Positions 46,477 through 54,703 of a stretch of 64,000 nucleotides of DNA are shown here, one piece after another. The notes beneath the pieces were generated by a model that worked only from the letters and a program-made list of their open reading frames with translations, searched no databases and was not told the origin of the DNA. This DNA is from Bradyrhizobium sp. ORS 285. GTDB taxonomy: Bacteria > Pseudomonadota > Alphaproteobacteria > Rhizobiales > Xanthobacteraceae. The position numbers and the translations under genes are program-made. Position 1 is the stretch's first letter; each line of letters opens with the position of its first letter. The stretch is from NCBI RefSeq assembly GCF_900176205.1, contig NZ_LT859959.1:5105001-5169000 (forward strand). Direction: 5' to 3'.

Positions 46477-47352
46477 ATGACAGGTCTCGCGTCCCCGCAG
46501 CAAACGCCGCTGGCTCGCCCGATCGAGCTTGCCGCAATGTCTGAGCGCAGCCAGGCGACGCCGCCGCGGTGGGGACGCCGATTGTATCTGGCAGCGAACA
46601 TCGCGGTCCTGATCTTCTTGCTGACGCCGATCGCGATCGTGATCGTGTTCGCTCTCAACCCCACGCCGTTCATCCAGTTTCCGCCGGTCGGCGTGTCGCT
46701 GCGCTGGTTCGAGAAGTTCTTCGCCTCGCGCGACTTCATGCATGCGCTGCTGTTCAGCCTGGAGGTCGCGGCGATGACGACGGTGGCGGCCACTGTCCTT
46801 GGCGCGTCCGCGGCGCTCGCCATAGCCCGCGGCAACCTGCCTGGTTCGCGGCTGATCGTCGCGACCATGCTGTCGCCCTTGATGCTGCCGGCGATCCTCA
46901 CCGGCCTCGCGCTGTTCCAGTCCTACGTGCTGCTCGACGTCGGCCGTCCCGTCTGGGGCCTCGTCGCCGGGCACACGCTGGTGACGATCCCCTACGTCGT
47001 CCGCACCACGCTCGCCGTGTTGCATCATTTCGACGTGCGATTGGAGGAAGCCGCGCAGAACCTCGGCGCCAGCCCGACCAGGACGTTCTTCGAAGTGACG
47101 CTGCCGCTGGTGAAGCCCGGCGTGATGGCCGGCGGAATCTTCGCCTTCATCGTCTCGTTCGACCAGTTTCCGGTTTCGCTGTTCCTGGTCGCGCCCGGCA
47201 GCGAGACCCTGCCGATCACGCTGTTCAACTACCTCAAATTCGATCTCGACGGCACCATCGGCGCCGCCTCGGTGGTCTCGATCCTGCTCTCCTTCATCGT
47301 TGTCATCGCGCTCGACCGCACCGTGGGCCTGCGCTCCACCGTCAAACTCTAA
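46477..47352 (+). CDS. ABC transporter permease (PotC-like)
   Basis: A 291-residue second permease of the same importer, six hydrophobic segments, EAA loop EEAAQNLGASPTRTFFEVTLPLVKPGVMAG. Starts 8 bp after the first permease stop. A hydrophilic N-terminal stretch of about 35 residues precedes the first membrane segment, longer than in PotC; a downstream start at about 46537 (AMSERSQ) is possible. Confidence 0.88.
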   Translation: MTGLASPQQTPLARPIELAAMSERSQATPPRWGRRLYLAANIAVLIFLLTPIAIVIVFALNPTPFIQFPPVGVSLRWFEKFFASRDFMHALLFSLEVAAMTTVAATVLGASAALAIARGNLPGSRLIVATMLSPLMLPAILTGLALFQSYVLLDVGRPVWGLVAGHTLVTIPYVVRTTLAVLHHFDVRLEEAAQNLGASPTRTFFEVTLPLVKPGVMAGGIFAFIVSFDQFPVSLFLVAPGSETLPITLFNYLKFDLDGTIGAASVVSILLSFIVVIALDRTVGLRSTVKL

Positions 47353-47366
47353 CGGAGATTTTTGGC

Positions 47367-48431
47367 ATGACCGCCTCATCGCGTCGCTTTCCCCTGAGCC
47401 GCCGGCGCCTGCTGACCGCGGCGGCCTCGCTCAGTGCCGGCGTCATCACGGCGCCCTATGTCGCGCGCGCCGAGGAGCCGGTGCTGAACATCACCGGCTG
47501 GGGCGGCAAATGGGGCGACGTGATGAAGGCCGAGATCGGCCCGGCGTTCGAGGCCGAGTTCAAGTGCAAGCTCAAGACCGACACCGCGCTGCCGTTCCTG
47601 CCGAAGCTGCAGGCGAGCTCGCGCTCGGCGCCGATCTACGACGTGCTGCACACCAACTCCAACGAGCAGTGGGCGGCCGTCGAGATGGGCCTCGTCGAGC
47701 CCAAGGTCGATCCGAAGCTCGTGCCCAACATGGCCGACGTCTATCCCTACGCCGTCAGCGACAAGATCGTCGGCGTCTGCATCTTCACCAGCGCGATCGG
47801 GCTGGGGATGCGCACCGACAAGGGCTATTCCAACATCTCCTCCTGGAAGGAGCTGTGGGACGCGAAGTACAACGGCGTGCGCGGCGGCTACGTCATCCCG
47901 GTCAACAGCCTCGGCCAGGCCTTCCTGATGATGTGCGGCACGCTCTACGGCAAGGGCCAGACCGATCTCGACGCCGCCTATGCCGCGCTGGAGAAGCTGA
48001 AGCCGATCAAGCTCGTCGATTTCACCGGCGCGATGGAGAAGCTGTTCCTGTCCGGCGAGGTCGGGCTCGGTGTGATCCACGATTCCGGCATCTATCGTTA
48101 CGACGGCCAGAACCAGCCGATCGACTTCATCACGCCGAGCGAAGGCGTGCTGTCGCTGGAGCAGGTGCTCAGCATCACGCCCGGCAGCAAGATGAAGGAG
48201 CTGGCCAACGCCTACATCAACTACATGCTGCGCCCGGAGGTTCAAAAGCGCCTCGCCGAGACGGTGTGGTACTCGCCGGCCAACAAGAAGGTGAAGCTCG
48301 ACGCCAAGTATGACGCCAAGCTTTTGACAACGCCGGAGAAGGTCAGCAAGCTGATCCAGGTCGACTGGAAGTGGTACAACGCGCAGAAAGACGAGATCGA
48401 CAGCCGGGTGAACCGGATCTTCCGCGCATGA
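47367..48431 (+). CDS. periplasmic substrate-binding protein (PotD/spermidine-type)
   Basis: A 354-residue exported binding protein. The signal is Tat-like (RFPLSRRRLLTAAASLSAGVITAPYVARA). The mature protein has VLNITGWGGKWGDVMKAEIGPAFEAEFKCKL and later WKELWDAKYNGVRGGYVIP, the usual extracellular binding protein family 1/8 pattern. A CGGAGA site precedes the ATG at 47367; longer frames belong to shadow translation of the permease. Its last base pairs overlap the ATPase gene by 4 bp. Confidence 0.9.
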   Translation: MTASSRRFPLSRRRLLTAAASLSAGVITAPYVARAEEPVLNITGWGGKWGDVMKAEIGPAFEAEFKCKLKTDTALPFLPKLQASSRSAPIYDVLHTNSNEQWAAVEMGLVEPKVDPKLVPNMADVYPYAVSDKIVGVCIFTSAIGLGMRTDKGYSNISSWKELWDAKYNGVRGGYVIPVNSLGQAFLMMCGTLYGKGQTDLDAAYAALEKLKPIKLVDFTGAMEKLFLSGEVGLGVIHDSGIYRYDGQNQPIDFITPSEGVLSLEQVLSITPGSKMKELANAYINYMLRPEVQKRLAETVWYSPANKKVKLDAKYDAKLLTTPEKVSKLIQVDWKWYNAQKDEIDSRVNRIFRA

Positions 48432-49510
48432 GCGCTGCCATCGAGATCGCCTCGGTCAGCAAGATCTATGACGGCGGCGTGCGCGCCGTCGACACGGTTG
48501 CCATGGACATCCGGCCGGGCGAGTTCTTCTCGCTGCTCGGCCCCTCCGGCTGCGGCAAGACCACGACATTGCGCATGATCGCGGGCTTCGACAGCCCGAG
48601 CACCGGCGAGATCCGGCTCGACGGTGCCGACATCACCCATGTGCCCGCGCACAAGCGCGACATGGCGATGGTGTTCCAGAACTACGCGCTGTTCCCGCAT
48701 CGGACGGTCGCCGAGAACGTCGACTTCGGCCTGCGCATGCGCAAGGTCGACAAGGCGACCATCGCCGCCAAGGTGAAGGCCGCGCTGGCGATGGTCGAAT
48801 TGTCGGGCATGGAGGATCGCAGGCCGGCGCAGCTGTCTGGCGGCCAGCAGCAGCGCGTCGCGCTCGCACGCGCCATCGTCATCTCGCCGCGCGTCCTGCT
48901 GTGCGACGAGCCGCTCGGCGCGCTCGACAAGAAACTGCGGCAGCAGATGCAGTTCGAACTGAAGCAGTTGCAGAAGAACCTCGGGGTGACGCTCGTCTTC
49001 GTCACCCATGACCAGGAAGAGGCGCTGGCGATGTCGGACCGCATCGCGGTGATGAATGCCGGTCGCGTCGAGCAGATCGGCACGCCGGTCGAGATCTACG
49101 ATCAGCCGCGGACGCGTTTCGTTGCCGACTTCATCGGCGACACCAACATCTTCCGCGGCCAGCGCGTGACAGTCGACGGTGGTTCGGGCATCGCGGTCGG
49201 CAATGGTCTGGTGCTGCCGCTGTCGCGTGCGGTGGCCGCAGCCGACGGCGAGGTTCTGTCGGTCGCGTTGCGGCCGGAGAAGATCACGGTGTCTCCAGCC
49301 GATCAGGCCGTCGCCAAGAGCACGTCGGCCCGCGGGACGGTCGAGAGCACGAACTTCCTCGGCGGTGCCGTGCTGTATCGCATCGTGCTCGACGGCGGCC
49401 AGCGCGTGCTGGCGCAGCAGCCGAATTCCGGAGCCGGACCACTTCATACGCCGGGTCAGACCGTTGCGCTCGGCTGGCGGCCGGCCGATCTCGTCATTCT
49501 CGAGGATTGA
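48428..49510 (+). CDS. ABC transporter ATPase (PotA-like)
   Basis: A 360-residue ATPase: GPSGCGKTTTLRMIAGF, QNYALFPHRTVAENVDFGL, LSGGQQQRVALARA, LLCDEPLGALDKKL, VTHDQEEALAMSDRIAVM, and a C-terminal TOBE-type regulatory domain (VDGGSGIAVGNGLVLPL...LSVALRPEKITVS). It energises the importer formed by the three preceding genes. Start at 48428 in an ATGA overlap with the binding-protein gene. Confidence 0.93.
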   Translation: MSAAIEIASVSKIYDGGVRAVDTVAMDIRPGEFFSLLGPSGCGKTTTLRMIAGFDSPSTGEIRLDGADITHVPAHKRDMAMVFQNYALFPHRTVAENVDFGLRMRKVDKATIAAKVKAALAMVELSGMEDRRPAQLSGGQQQRVALARAIVISPRVLLCDEPLGALDKKLRQQMQFELKQLQKNLGVTLVFVTHDQEEALAMSDRIAVMNAGRVEQIGTPVEIYDQPRTRFVADFIGDTNIFRGQRVTVDGGSGIAVGNGLVLPLSRAVAAADGEVLSVALRPEKITVSPADQAVAKSTSARGTVESTNFLGGAVLYRIVLDGGQRVLAQQPNSGAGPLHTPGQTVALGWRPADLVILED

Positions 49511-49523
49511 TATTTTGAACGTC

Positions 49524-50225
49524 ATGGTTTCATCCCCGCCCCCGGCCCAACTCTCGCAACGGCGCATGGGCGTCGTCGTCATCGGCCAAAGCCCGCGCCC
49601 AACAACGGAGGCCGAGATCGCGGCCGTGCTGTCGCCCGGCATGACGATCGAGCTGCGCGGCGCGCTCGACGGCATGAGTCGGGCCGAGATCGATCAGATT
49701 CCGCCGGTCGATGGCGCCGACTCGTTGTTCACCTTGCTGCCGAACGGCGACAATGTGCGGCTCAGCAAGAAGGCCGTCGAGACCCGCGCCAATGCGCAGC
49801 TCGCAAAGTTTCGGCAGGAGGGCATCGACGTCGTCATGCTCGCCTGCACCGGCGAATTTCCGAACATCGCGCCAGAAGGTTTGGTGATCCTGCCCTCGGC
49901 CGTGCTGCACAAGCTGGTCGAGGCGGTGCTGCCGAAGGGCCGGCTCGGCGTATTCTCGCCACTACCGGAGCAGACCGCGCTGATTGCCGGGAAATGGCAA
50001 CGCGAGGGCGTCGATGTCGTCGGCGTCACGCTGCAGCCGGGCTCGGATGACGCCACCGTCGATGCCGCCGCGCGCGAGATGGCGGCCAAGCAGCCCGACC
50101 TCGTCGTGCTCGACTGCATGAGCTATTCCAGCGCCAACAAGGCCCGCGTGCGTCGGCATCATCCGGGCCCCGTGATCCTGTCGATCGCCGCGGCCGCGCG
50201 CGTGGTCGAGGAGTTGGTGTCGTGA
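49524..50225 (+). CDS. AroM family protein
   Basis: A 233-residue AroM-like protein (MGVVVIGQSPRPTTEAEIAAVLSPG, DSLFTLLPNGDNVRLSK, GIDVVMLACTGEFP, KGRLGVFSPLPEQ, PDLVVLDCMSY). AroM of E. coli has no established function. The fold, with conserved Cys in LACTGEFP and LDCMSY, resembles Asp/Glu/hydantoin racemases, so racemisation of a ring compound is one possibility. Starts 13 bp after the ATPase stop and overlaps the DUF917 gene by 4 bp. A TTG 9 bp upstream is an alternative start. Confidence 0.82.
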   Translation: MVSSPPPAQLSQRRMGVVVIGQSPRPTTEAEIAAVLSPGMTIELRGALDGMSRAEIDQIPPVDGADSLFTLLPNGDNVRLSKKAVETRANAQLAKFRQEGIDVVMLACTGEFPNIAPEGLVILPSAVLHKLVEAVLPKGRLGVFSPLPEQTALIAGKWQREGVDVVGVTLQPGSDDATVDAAAREMAAKQPDLVVLDCMSYSSANKARVRRHHPGPVILSIAAAARVVEELVS

Positions 50226-51322
50226 GCGAGGTCGAGATGAAGACGATCAGCCTCGACGACATCGAGGCGCTCGCGGTCGGCGCCTGGATCCTCGGCACCG
50301 GCGGCGGCGGCAGCCCCTATCTCGGCCTGCTCAATCTCCGTCGGCTGTATGCGGACGGGCATCGCGTGCAGCTGATGTCGCCGCTCGATCTCGCCGATGA
50401 CGATTGGGTTGCGGTGGTCTCGAACATGGGCGCACCGCTGGTGGGTCAGGAGCGCCTTGCCGACAGCCGCAGCATCGCGCGCGCGGTGCGGATGCAGGAG
50501 GAGATCAACAACATCAAGTTCCGTGCCGTGATGTCGGTCGAGATCGGCGGCGGCAACGGCATGCAGGCGCTGATGGCGGCCGCGCATCTGAACATTCCCG
50601 TGGTCGACGCCGACTGCATGGGCCGCGCCTTTCCCGAGGCGCAGATGACGTCGGTGGCGATCGGCGATCTCAAGCCCTATCCCTGCACGTTGTATGATCC
50701 GCGCGGCATCGAGGCTGTCGTGACCAAGGTGCCCTCGTGGAAGTGGATGGAGCGCGCCAGCCGCAAGATCTGCGTCGAGATGGGCTCGATCGCCTCGACG
50801 AGCAAGGCGCCGCGCACCGGGCGCGAGGTCAAGGACTGGGGCATCCATTTCACCACCACCAAGGCGATTGCGATCGGCCGTGCCGTGAACGCCGCCAACA
50901 AGAACCACCAGGATCCGATCGCGGCGATCCTCGACTGCGAGGGTGGCCAGCGGCTGTTCACGGGCAAGATCGTCGACGTCGAGCGCCGCACCACCGAAGG
51001 CTTCCTCCGCGGCTCTGCCGTCATCGAGGGCAGCGACGCCGATCGCGGCACGCAGCTCAAGCTGTCGTTTCAGAACGAATGGATCGTGGCCTGGCGCGGT
51101 GATGAAGCCATCGCGATGTCGCCCGACCTGATCTGCGTGCTCGACAGCGTCAACGGCCACGGCATCGGCACCGAGACCGTGCGCTACGGCCAGCGCGTCA
51201 CCGTGATTGCCCTGCCCGCGCCCGCGGTGCTGACCAGCCCGCGCGGACTGGAGTTCGTCGGCCCCCGCGCCTTTGGTTACGACCTCGATTTCCGGTCGCT
51301 GTTTGCGACCGCTGGAGCCTAG
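50222..51322 (+). CDS. DUF917 family protein (S-methyl thiohydantoin desulfurase-like)
   Basis: A 366-residue protein of the DUF917 family: LAVGAWILGTGGGGSPYLG, DWVAVVSNMGAPLVGQERL, AVMSVEIGGGNGMQALMAAAHLNIPVVDADCMGRAFPEAQM, and a C-terminal NEWIVAWRGDEAIAMSPDLICVLD domain. As I recall, Pfam now names this family S-methyl thiohydantoin desulfurase, after enzymes that remove sulfur from (thio)hydantoins. GTG start at 50222 overlaps aroM. The next gene encodes a hydantoinase, which supports a hydantoin-like substrate. Confidence 0.82.
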   Translation: MSEVEMKTISLDDIEALAVGAWILGTGGGGSPYLGLLNLRRLYADGHRVQLMSPLDLADDDWVAVVSNMGAPLVGQERLADSRSIARAVRMQEEINNIKFRAVMSVEIGGGNGMQALMAAAHLNIPVVDADCMGRAFPEAQMTSVAIGDLKPYPCTLYDPRGIEAVVTKVPSWKWMERASRKICVEMGSIASTSKAPRTGREVKDWGIHFTTTKAIAIGRAVNAANKNHQDPIAAILDCEGGQRLFTGKIVDVERRTTEGFLRGSAVIEGSDADRGTQLKLSFQNEWIVAWRGDEAIAMSPDLICVLDSVNGHGIGTETVRYGQRVTVIALPAPAVLTSPRGLEFVGPRAFGYDLDFRSLFATAGA

Positions 51323-51325
51323 TGA

Positions 51326-52879
51326 ATGAAGCGGATTGGTATTGACGTTGGTGGCACCAACACCGACGCGGTCTTGATTGCCGACGACAAGGTCGTCCAC
51401 TCCGTCAAGGCCGCGACCACCGCCGACGTCACCTCCGGCATTCTCGCGGCGCTGAAGGCGTTGCGCGAAAATCCCGCAGCGGCCGTGCCGGTCGATGCGG
51501 TCGTGATCGGCACCACGCATTTCATCAATGCGGTGGTGCAGCGGCGGCATCTGCAGAAGATCGGCGCTGTCAGGATCGGCATGCCCGCCTCCGCCTCGCT
51601 GCCGCCGTTCTGCGACTGGCCGGCGGATCTGGCCGAACTCGTCAGCGGCGAGACGTTCATGCTGGAGGGTGGCCATGACTATGACGGTCGTCCCTTCATG
51701 CCGCTCGACACCGACGGCCTCAAGGCCGCCGCGCGCGCGATCAAGGCCAACGGCCTGCGCTCGGTCGCTGTCGCCTCGTCGTTCTCGCCGCTCGATCCGA
51801 GCTGCGAGATCACGGCGCGGGAGATCTTCGCCGAGATCTGCCCCGACGTCGCGGTCACGCTGTCACACGACCTCGGCCGCATCGGACTCCTCGAGCGCGA
51901 GAACGCCGCGCTGCTCAATGCCGCGCTCCACGACCTCGCCGTCACCACCGTCGCTGCCTTCCGCAAGGCCATCGCCGACTCCGGCATCGATGCGCCGCTG
52001 TTCCTGACGCAGAACGACGGCACCGTGATGCAGGCGGAGATCGCGACCGCCTTCCCAGTCATGAGCTTCGCCTCCGGCGCCACCAATTCGATGCGCGGCG
52101 CTGCGTATCTCTCCGGCCTCGACGACGCCATGGTCGTCGATGTCGGCGGCACCACCTCCGACATCGGCCAGCTCCGCCACGGCTTTCCGCGCGAGGCCAA
52201 TGCCGTGGTCGAGGTCGGCGGCGTGCGCACCCTGTTCCGCATGCCCGACCTGCTCTCGATCGGCCTCGGCGGCGGCAGCCACGTCGCGCGCGAGCCGGTC
52301 CGTGTCGGCCCCGTCAGCGTCGGATATCGGCTGACATCCGAGGCGCTGGTGTTCGGCGGCGACCAGCTCACCGCGACCGATATCGCGGTGGCGGCCGGGC
52401 TGATCGACATCGGCGAGCGCGCGCGCGTCGCGCATCTGCCGAAAGCGCTCATCGATGCCGCGCTCGCCGACGCGCACAAGCAGCTCGAGGGCGACATCGA
52501 CCGCATGAAGACCGAGGCCGGCGACGTGCCGCTGCTCGCGGTCGGCGGCGGTGCCTTCCTGGTGCCGGAGCGGCTTGCCGGCATTTCGAACATCGTCCGC
52601 GTCCCGCATGGCGACTGTGCCAACGCGGTCGGCGCGGCGATCGCCCAGGTGTCGGGCGAGGCCGACCAGGTGTTCCGCGACCTGACCCGCGACGAGGCCA
52701 TCGCGGCGGCCCGCGGCATCGCCGAGGACCGCGCGGTGCAAGCGGGCGCCGAGCGCGGCACGCTCAAGACGGTCGACGTCGAGGACATGCCGATCGCCTA
52801 CCTCCCCGGCAATGCGCTCCGCGTCCGTGTCCGCGTCGCCGGCGCCATCGCTGAGCCTGATATTGGCGCGGCGGCGTAG
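51326..52879 (+). CDS. hydantoinase/oxoprolinase family protein (HyuA-like)
   Basis: A 517-residue ATP-dependent ring-opening enzyme of the HyuA/oxoprolinase family. It has MKRIGIDVGGTNTDAVLIADD at the N-terminus, IGTTHFINAVVQR, and a second nucleotide-site motif MVVDVGGTTSDIG, followed by SIGLGGGSHV. It ends the operon 3 bp after DUF917. The short single-chain form lacks a HyuB partner in this window. Likely substrate: a hydantoin or cyclic amide imported by the upstream transporter. Confidence 0.88.
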   Translation: MKRIGIDVGGTNTDAVLIADDKVVHSVKAATTADVTSGILAALKALRENPAAAVPVDAVVIGTTHFINAVVQRRHLQKIGAVRIGMPASASLPPFCDWPADLAELVSGETFMLEGGHDYDGRPFMPLDTDGLKAAARAIKANGLRSVAVASSFSPLDPSCEITAREIFAEICPDVAVTLSHDLGRIGLLERENAALLNAALHDLAVTTVAAFRKAIADSGIDAPLFLTQNDGTVMQAEIATAFPVMSFASGATNSMRGAAYLSGLDDAMVVDVGGTTSDIGQLRHGFPREANAVVEVGGVRTLFRMPDLLSIGLGGGSHVAREPVRVGPVSVGYRLTSEALVFGGDQLTATDIAVAAGLIDIGERARVAHLPKALIDAALADAHKQLEGDIDRMKTEAGDVPLLAVGGGAFLVPERLAGISNIVRVPHGDCANAVGAAIAQVSGEADQVFRDLTRDEAIAAARGIAEDRAVQAGAERGTLKTVDVEDMPIAYLPGNALRVRVRVAGAIAEPDIGAAA

Positions 52880-52919
52880 TTGAATCACATCGGTGTTCTA
52901 CTCTTCATGAGCACCTGAA

Positions 52920-52976
52920 CCCCTCACCCGGATTGCATCTTGCGATGCAATCCGACCTCTCCCTTCGGGAGAGGTG
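52920..52976. repeat. REP-like double hairpin after the hydantoinase operon
   Basis: CCCCTCACCC followed by hairpins GGATTGCAT/ATGCAATCC (52930-52952) and CTCTCCC/GGGAGAG (52957-52973). Same family as the elements at 640, 31701 and 35993. It lies between convergent genes and may end transcription. Confidence 0.65.
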
Positions 52977-53019
52977 ATCGTCGAACACGCTCACCGGGTG
53001 AAAGCCTCACGATCCGACC

Positions 53020-53643
53020 TCACGCCAGCTCCGGCAGCCTGATCACGCCGGCCTCGGCGCCTTCGGCCTTGGCGGCGGCCATCGAGCCGCCGAGATCGAT
53101 GCCGCGGCAGGCGCTGTCGATCACGATCGCCTCGAAGCCGAGCCGGCGGGCGTCGACCGCCGAGTAGTGCACGCAGAAATCGGTCGCGAGCCCGACCAGG
53201 AAAACCCGCGTCAAACCGCGCTCGCGCAAATAGCCGGCGAGCCCGGTCGGCGTGGTCTTGTCGTTCTCGAAGAACGCCGAATAGGAATCGATGCTGCCGC
53301 GAAAACCCTTGCGGATGATCATCTGCGCCTTGTCGGTCGAAAGCCCTGGATGAAACGCCGCGCCCGGCGTGCCCTGGATGCAGTGGTCCGGCCACAGGGT
53401 CTGCGGCCCATAGGGCATCGTGACGCTCTCGAACGGCGCCTTGCCGGGATGGCTGGAGGCGAACGAACTGTGTCCCGCCGGATGCCAGTCCTGGGTCAGC
53501 ACGACGTGATCGAACATCGCGCTCAGCCGGTTGATCACCGGCACCACCGCGTCGCCCTCGGCGACCGCAAGCGCGCCGCCCGGGCAGAAATCGTTCTGCA
53601 CATCGATGATGAGCAGCACATCCTCGTTGGTCTTGATCTGCAT
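53020..53643 (-). CDS. pncA: nicotinamidase (isochorismatase-fold amidase)
   Basis: A 207-residue amidase that hydrolyses nicotinamide to nicotinate in NAD salvage. The catalytic triad is visible: Asp14 (LIIDVQNDF), Lys112 (RKGFRGSIDSYSAF) and Cys157 (GLATDFCVHYSA). Metal ligands fit Asp52, His54 and His87 (QDWHPAGH, WPDHCIQG). Start at the ATG at 53643 with AGGG just upstream; a GTG at 53664 is the alternative. Nearby nicotinate-degradation genes could use its product, though they are 8 kb away and separately transcribed. Confidence 0.92.
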   Translation of the reverse strand: MQIKTNEDVLLIIDVQNDFCPGGALAVAEGDAVVPVINRLSAMFDHVVLTQDWHPAGHSSFASSHPGKAPFESVTMPYGPQTLWPDHCIQGTPGAAFHPGLSTDKAQMIIRKGFRGSIDSYSAFFENDKTTPTGLAGYLRERGLTRVFLVGLATDFCVHYSAVDARRLGFEAIVIDSACRGIDLGGSMAAAKAEGAEAGVIRLPELA

Positions 53644-53823
53644 CCCTGTCTGCACCCGTGTCACAAAGCCCCATTCAGGATGGCCTCAGCCTGCGGCGAT
53701 CTCAAGCGGCAAGCGCGGAGACATCCGCCAAAACCCAGCCCCTCCATTTTGGAATCCCTGCCCTGCAGGCGGAGCCTGGAAACGCATGAGGATTCGTGGA
53801 TTCTCCCAGGCTGGAGAGAGCCG

Positions 53824-54117
53824 ATGCCCCTTGTCCATCCACGCAGCCAGGCGAGCCCAAATCTAGAGCGCTGGGCGATCAGCATCCTGCGCGACGCCGG
53901 CGCCATCAGCGAATGCGAGGAGCATGGCTGGATGCGGGAGCGCGGCGATCCAGATGCGGTGGCCCGCGCGCGTCGCGCGGCCAGCGACGATCCGCCGCGC
54001 GGCGTTTGCAGTTCGGAGGCAATCGCTGCGATCGAGGATGTCCTGGCCGCGATCGGCGACAGCTGTCCCGACTGTTCGACGCCAGACGAACCGGAAGATT
54101 TGCCGCGATTCAAATAA
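53824..54117 (+). CDS. small conserved hypothetical protein
   Basis: A 97-residue protein (RSQASPNLERWAISILRDA, ECEEHGWMRERGDPDAVARARR, SSEAIAAIEDVLAAIGDSCPDC). GGAGAGAG precedes the ATG at 53824. Two Cys in CPDC may bind metal. I recall similar short proteins in Bradyrhizobium but no function. Upstream in-frame translation is a shadow of pncA. Confidence 0.65.
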   Translation: MPLVHPRSQASPNLERWAISILRDAGAISECEEHGWMRERGDPDAVARARRAASDDPPRGVCSSEAIAAIEDVLAAIGDSCPDCSTPDEPEDLPRFK

Positions 54118-54176
54118 GTGATTCCGCGTCGGCCCGAAGATGTCCTAGCCTGAATACTCAACCGGGAGACGTCGTC

Positions 54177-54425
54177 GTGCTGAAACGTCCTGCCCAATGG
54201 CTCATCCGTAAGCCTTGTCCGACCTGCGGCCGCCCGCTCGCAATCAGCGAACGGCAGCATGATGCGATCTCCGACGGACAGGCCGATGTCGGACTCGGCG
54301 CGACAGCCAAGCCGCGTGAGTCGATCTGTCCGGTCTGCGACGGGCCAGATCCCTTGCATTCGCCGAAGGCGCTCGGCTGGGCGAGAGGATCGCTCCGGCC
54401 GCCGCAGCGGCCGAAGACGACCTGA
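54177..54425 (+). CDS. small zinc-ribbon protein
   Basis: An 82-residue protein with two CxxC pairs (KPCPTCGRPL and SICPVCDG) spaced as in a zinc ribbon, and the ending DPLHSPKALGWARGSLRPP. The GTG at 54177 with GGGAG upstream is the best start; no ATG is available. Convergent with the DUF3606 gene. Function unknown; such proteins are common small Rhizobiales ORFans. Confidence 0.65.
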   Translation: MLKRPAQWLIRKPCPTCGRPLAISERQHDAISDGQADVGLGATAKPRESICPVCDGPDPLHSPKALGWARGSLRPPQRPKTT

Positions 54426-54430
54426 CGATC

Positions 54431-54628
54431 CTAACGCGCGAGCTTGCGCTCGACCTTCTTGCGGCTGTTGCCCACCTTCTTGACCGCCTTCTTCACGGCC
54501 GATGCCGAGCGGCCGCTCTTCTTCGCTTCGTAACGCACTTCGTAGTCCTGACCGCTTGCGACGCGGGAGCGATCCTGCTTGCGTCCGCGCGCCGACTTTG
54601 CTGTCGAGGTCTTCTTCTTTGCTGCCAT
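54431..54628 (-). CDS. DUF3606 family small basic protein
   Basis: A 65-residue Lys/Arg-rich protein. The core GRKQDRSRVASGQDYEVRYEAKKSGRSASAVKKAVKKVG matches the short DUF3606 pattern (QDRSR.....YEV.Y.AKK.G.S...). GGAGAAG precedes the ATG at 54628. Its composition suggests nucleic-acid binding, but no function is established. Stops 6 bp from the convergent zinc-ribbon gene. Confidence 0.75.
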   Translation of the reverse strand: MAAKKKTSTAKSARGRKQDRSRVASGQDYEVRYEAKKSGRSASAVKKAVKKVGNSRKKVERKLAR

Positions 54629-54703
54629 GATGCTTCTCCTTGTCAGCGCGCAACGCACGAATCGGCGCAGTAGTTCCGCTGATGACCAGAAGCATCGAAC
54701 GCC

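Noticed and set aside
50159..51676. Minus-strand open frame (505 codons) opposite DUF917 and hydantoinase genes
   Set aside because: Shadow frame covering parts of two well-supported plus-strand genes.
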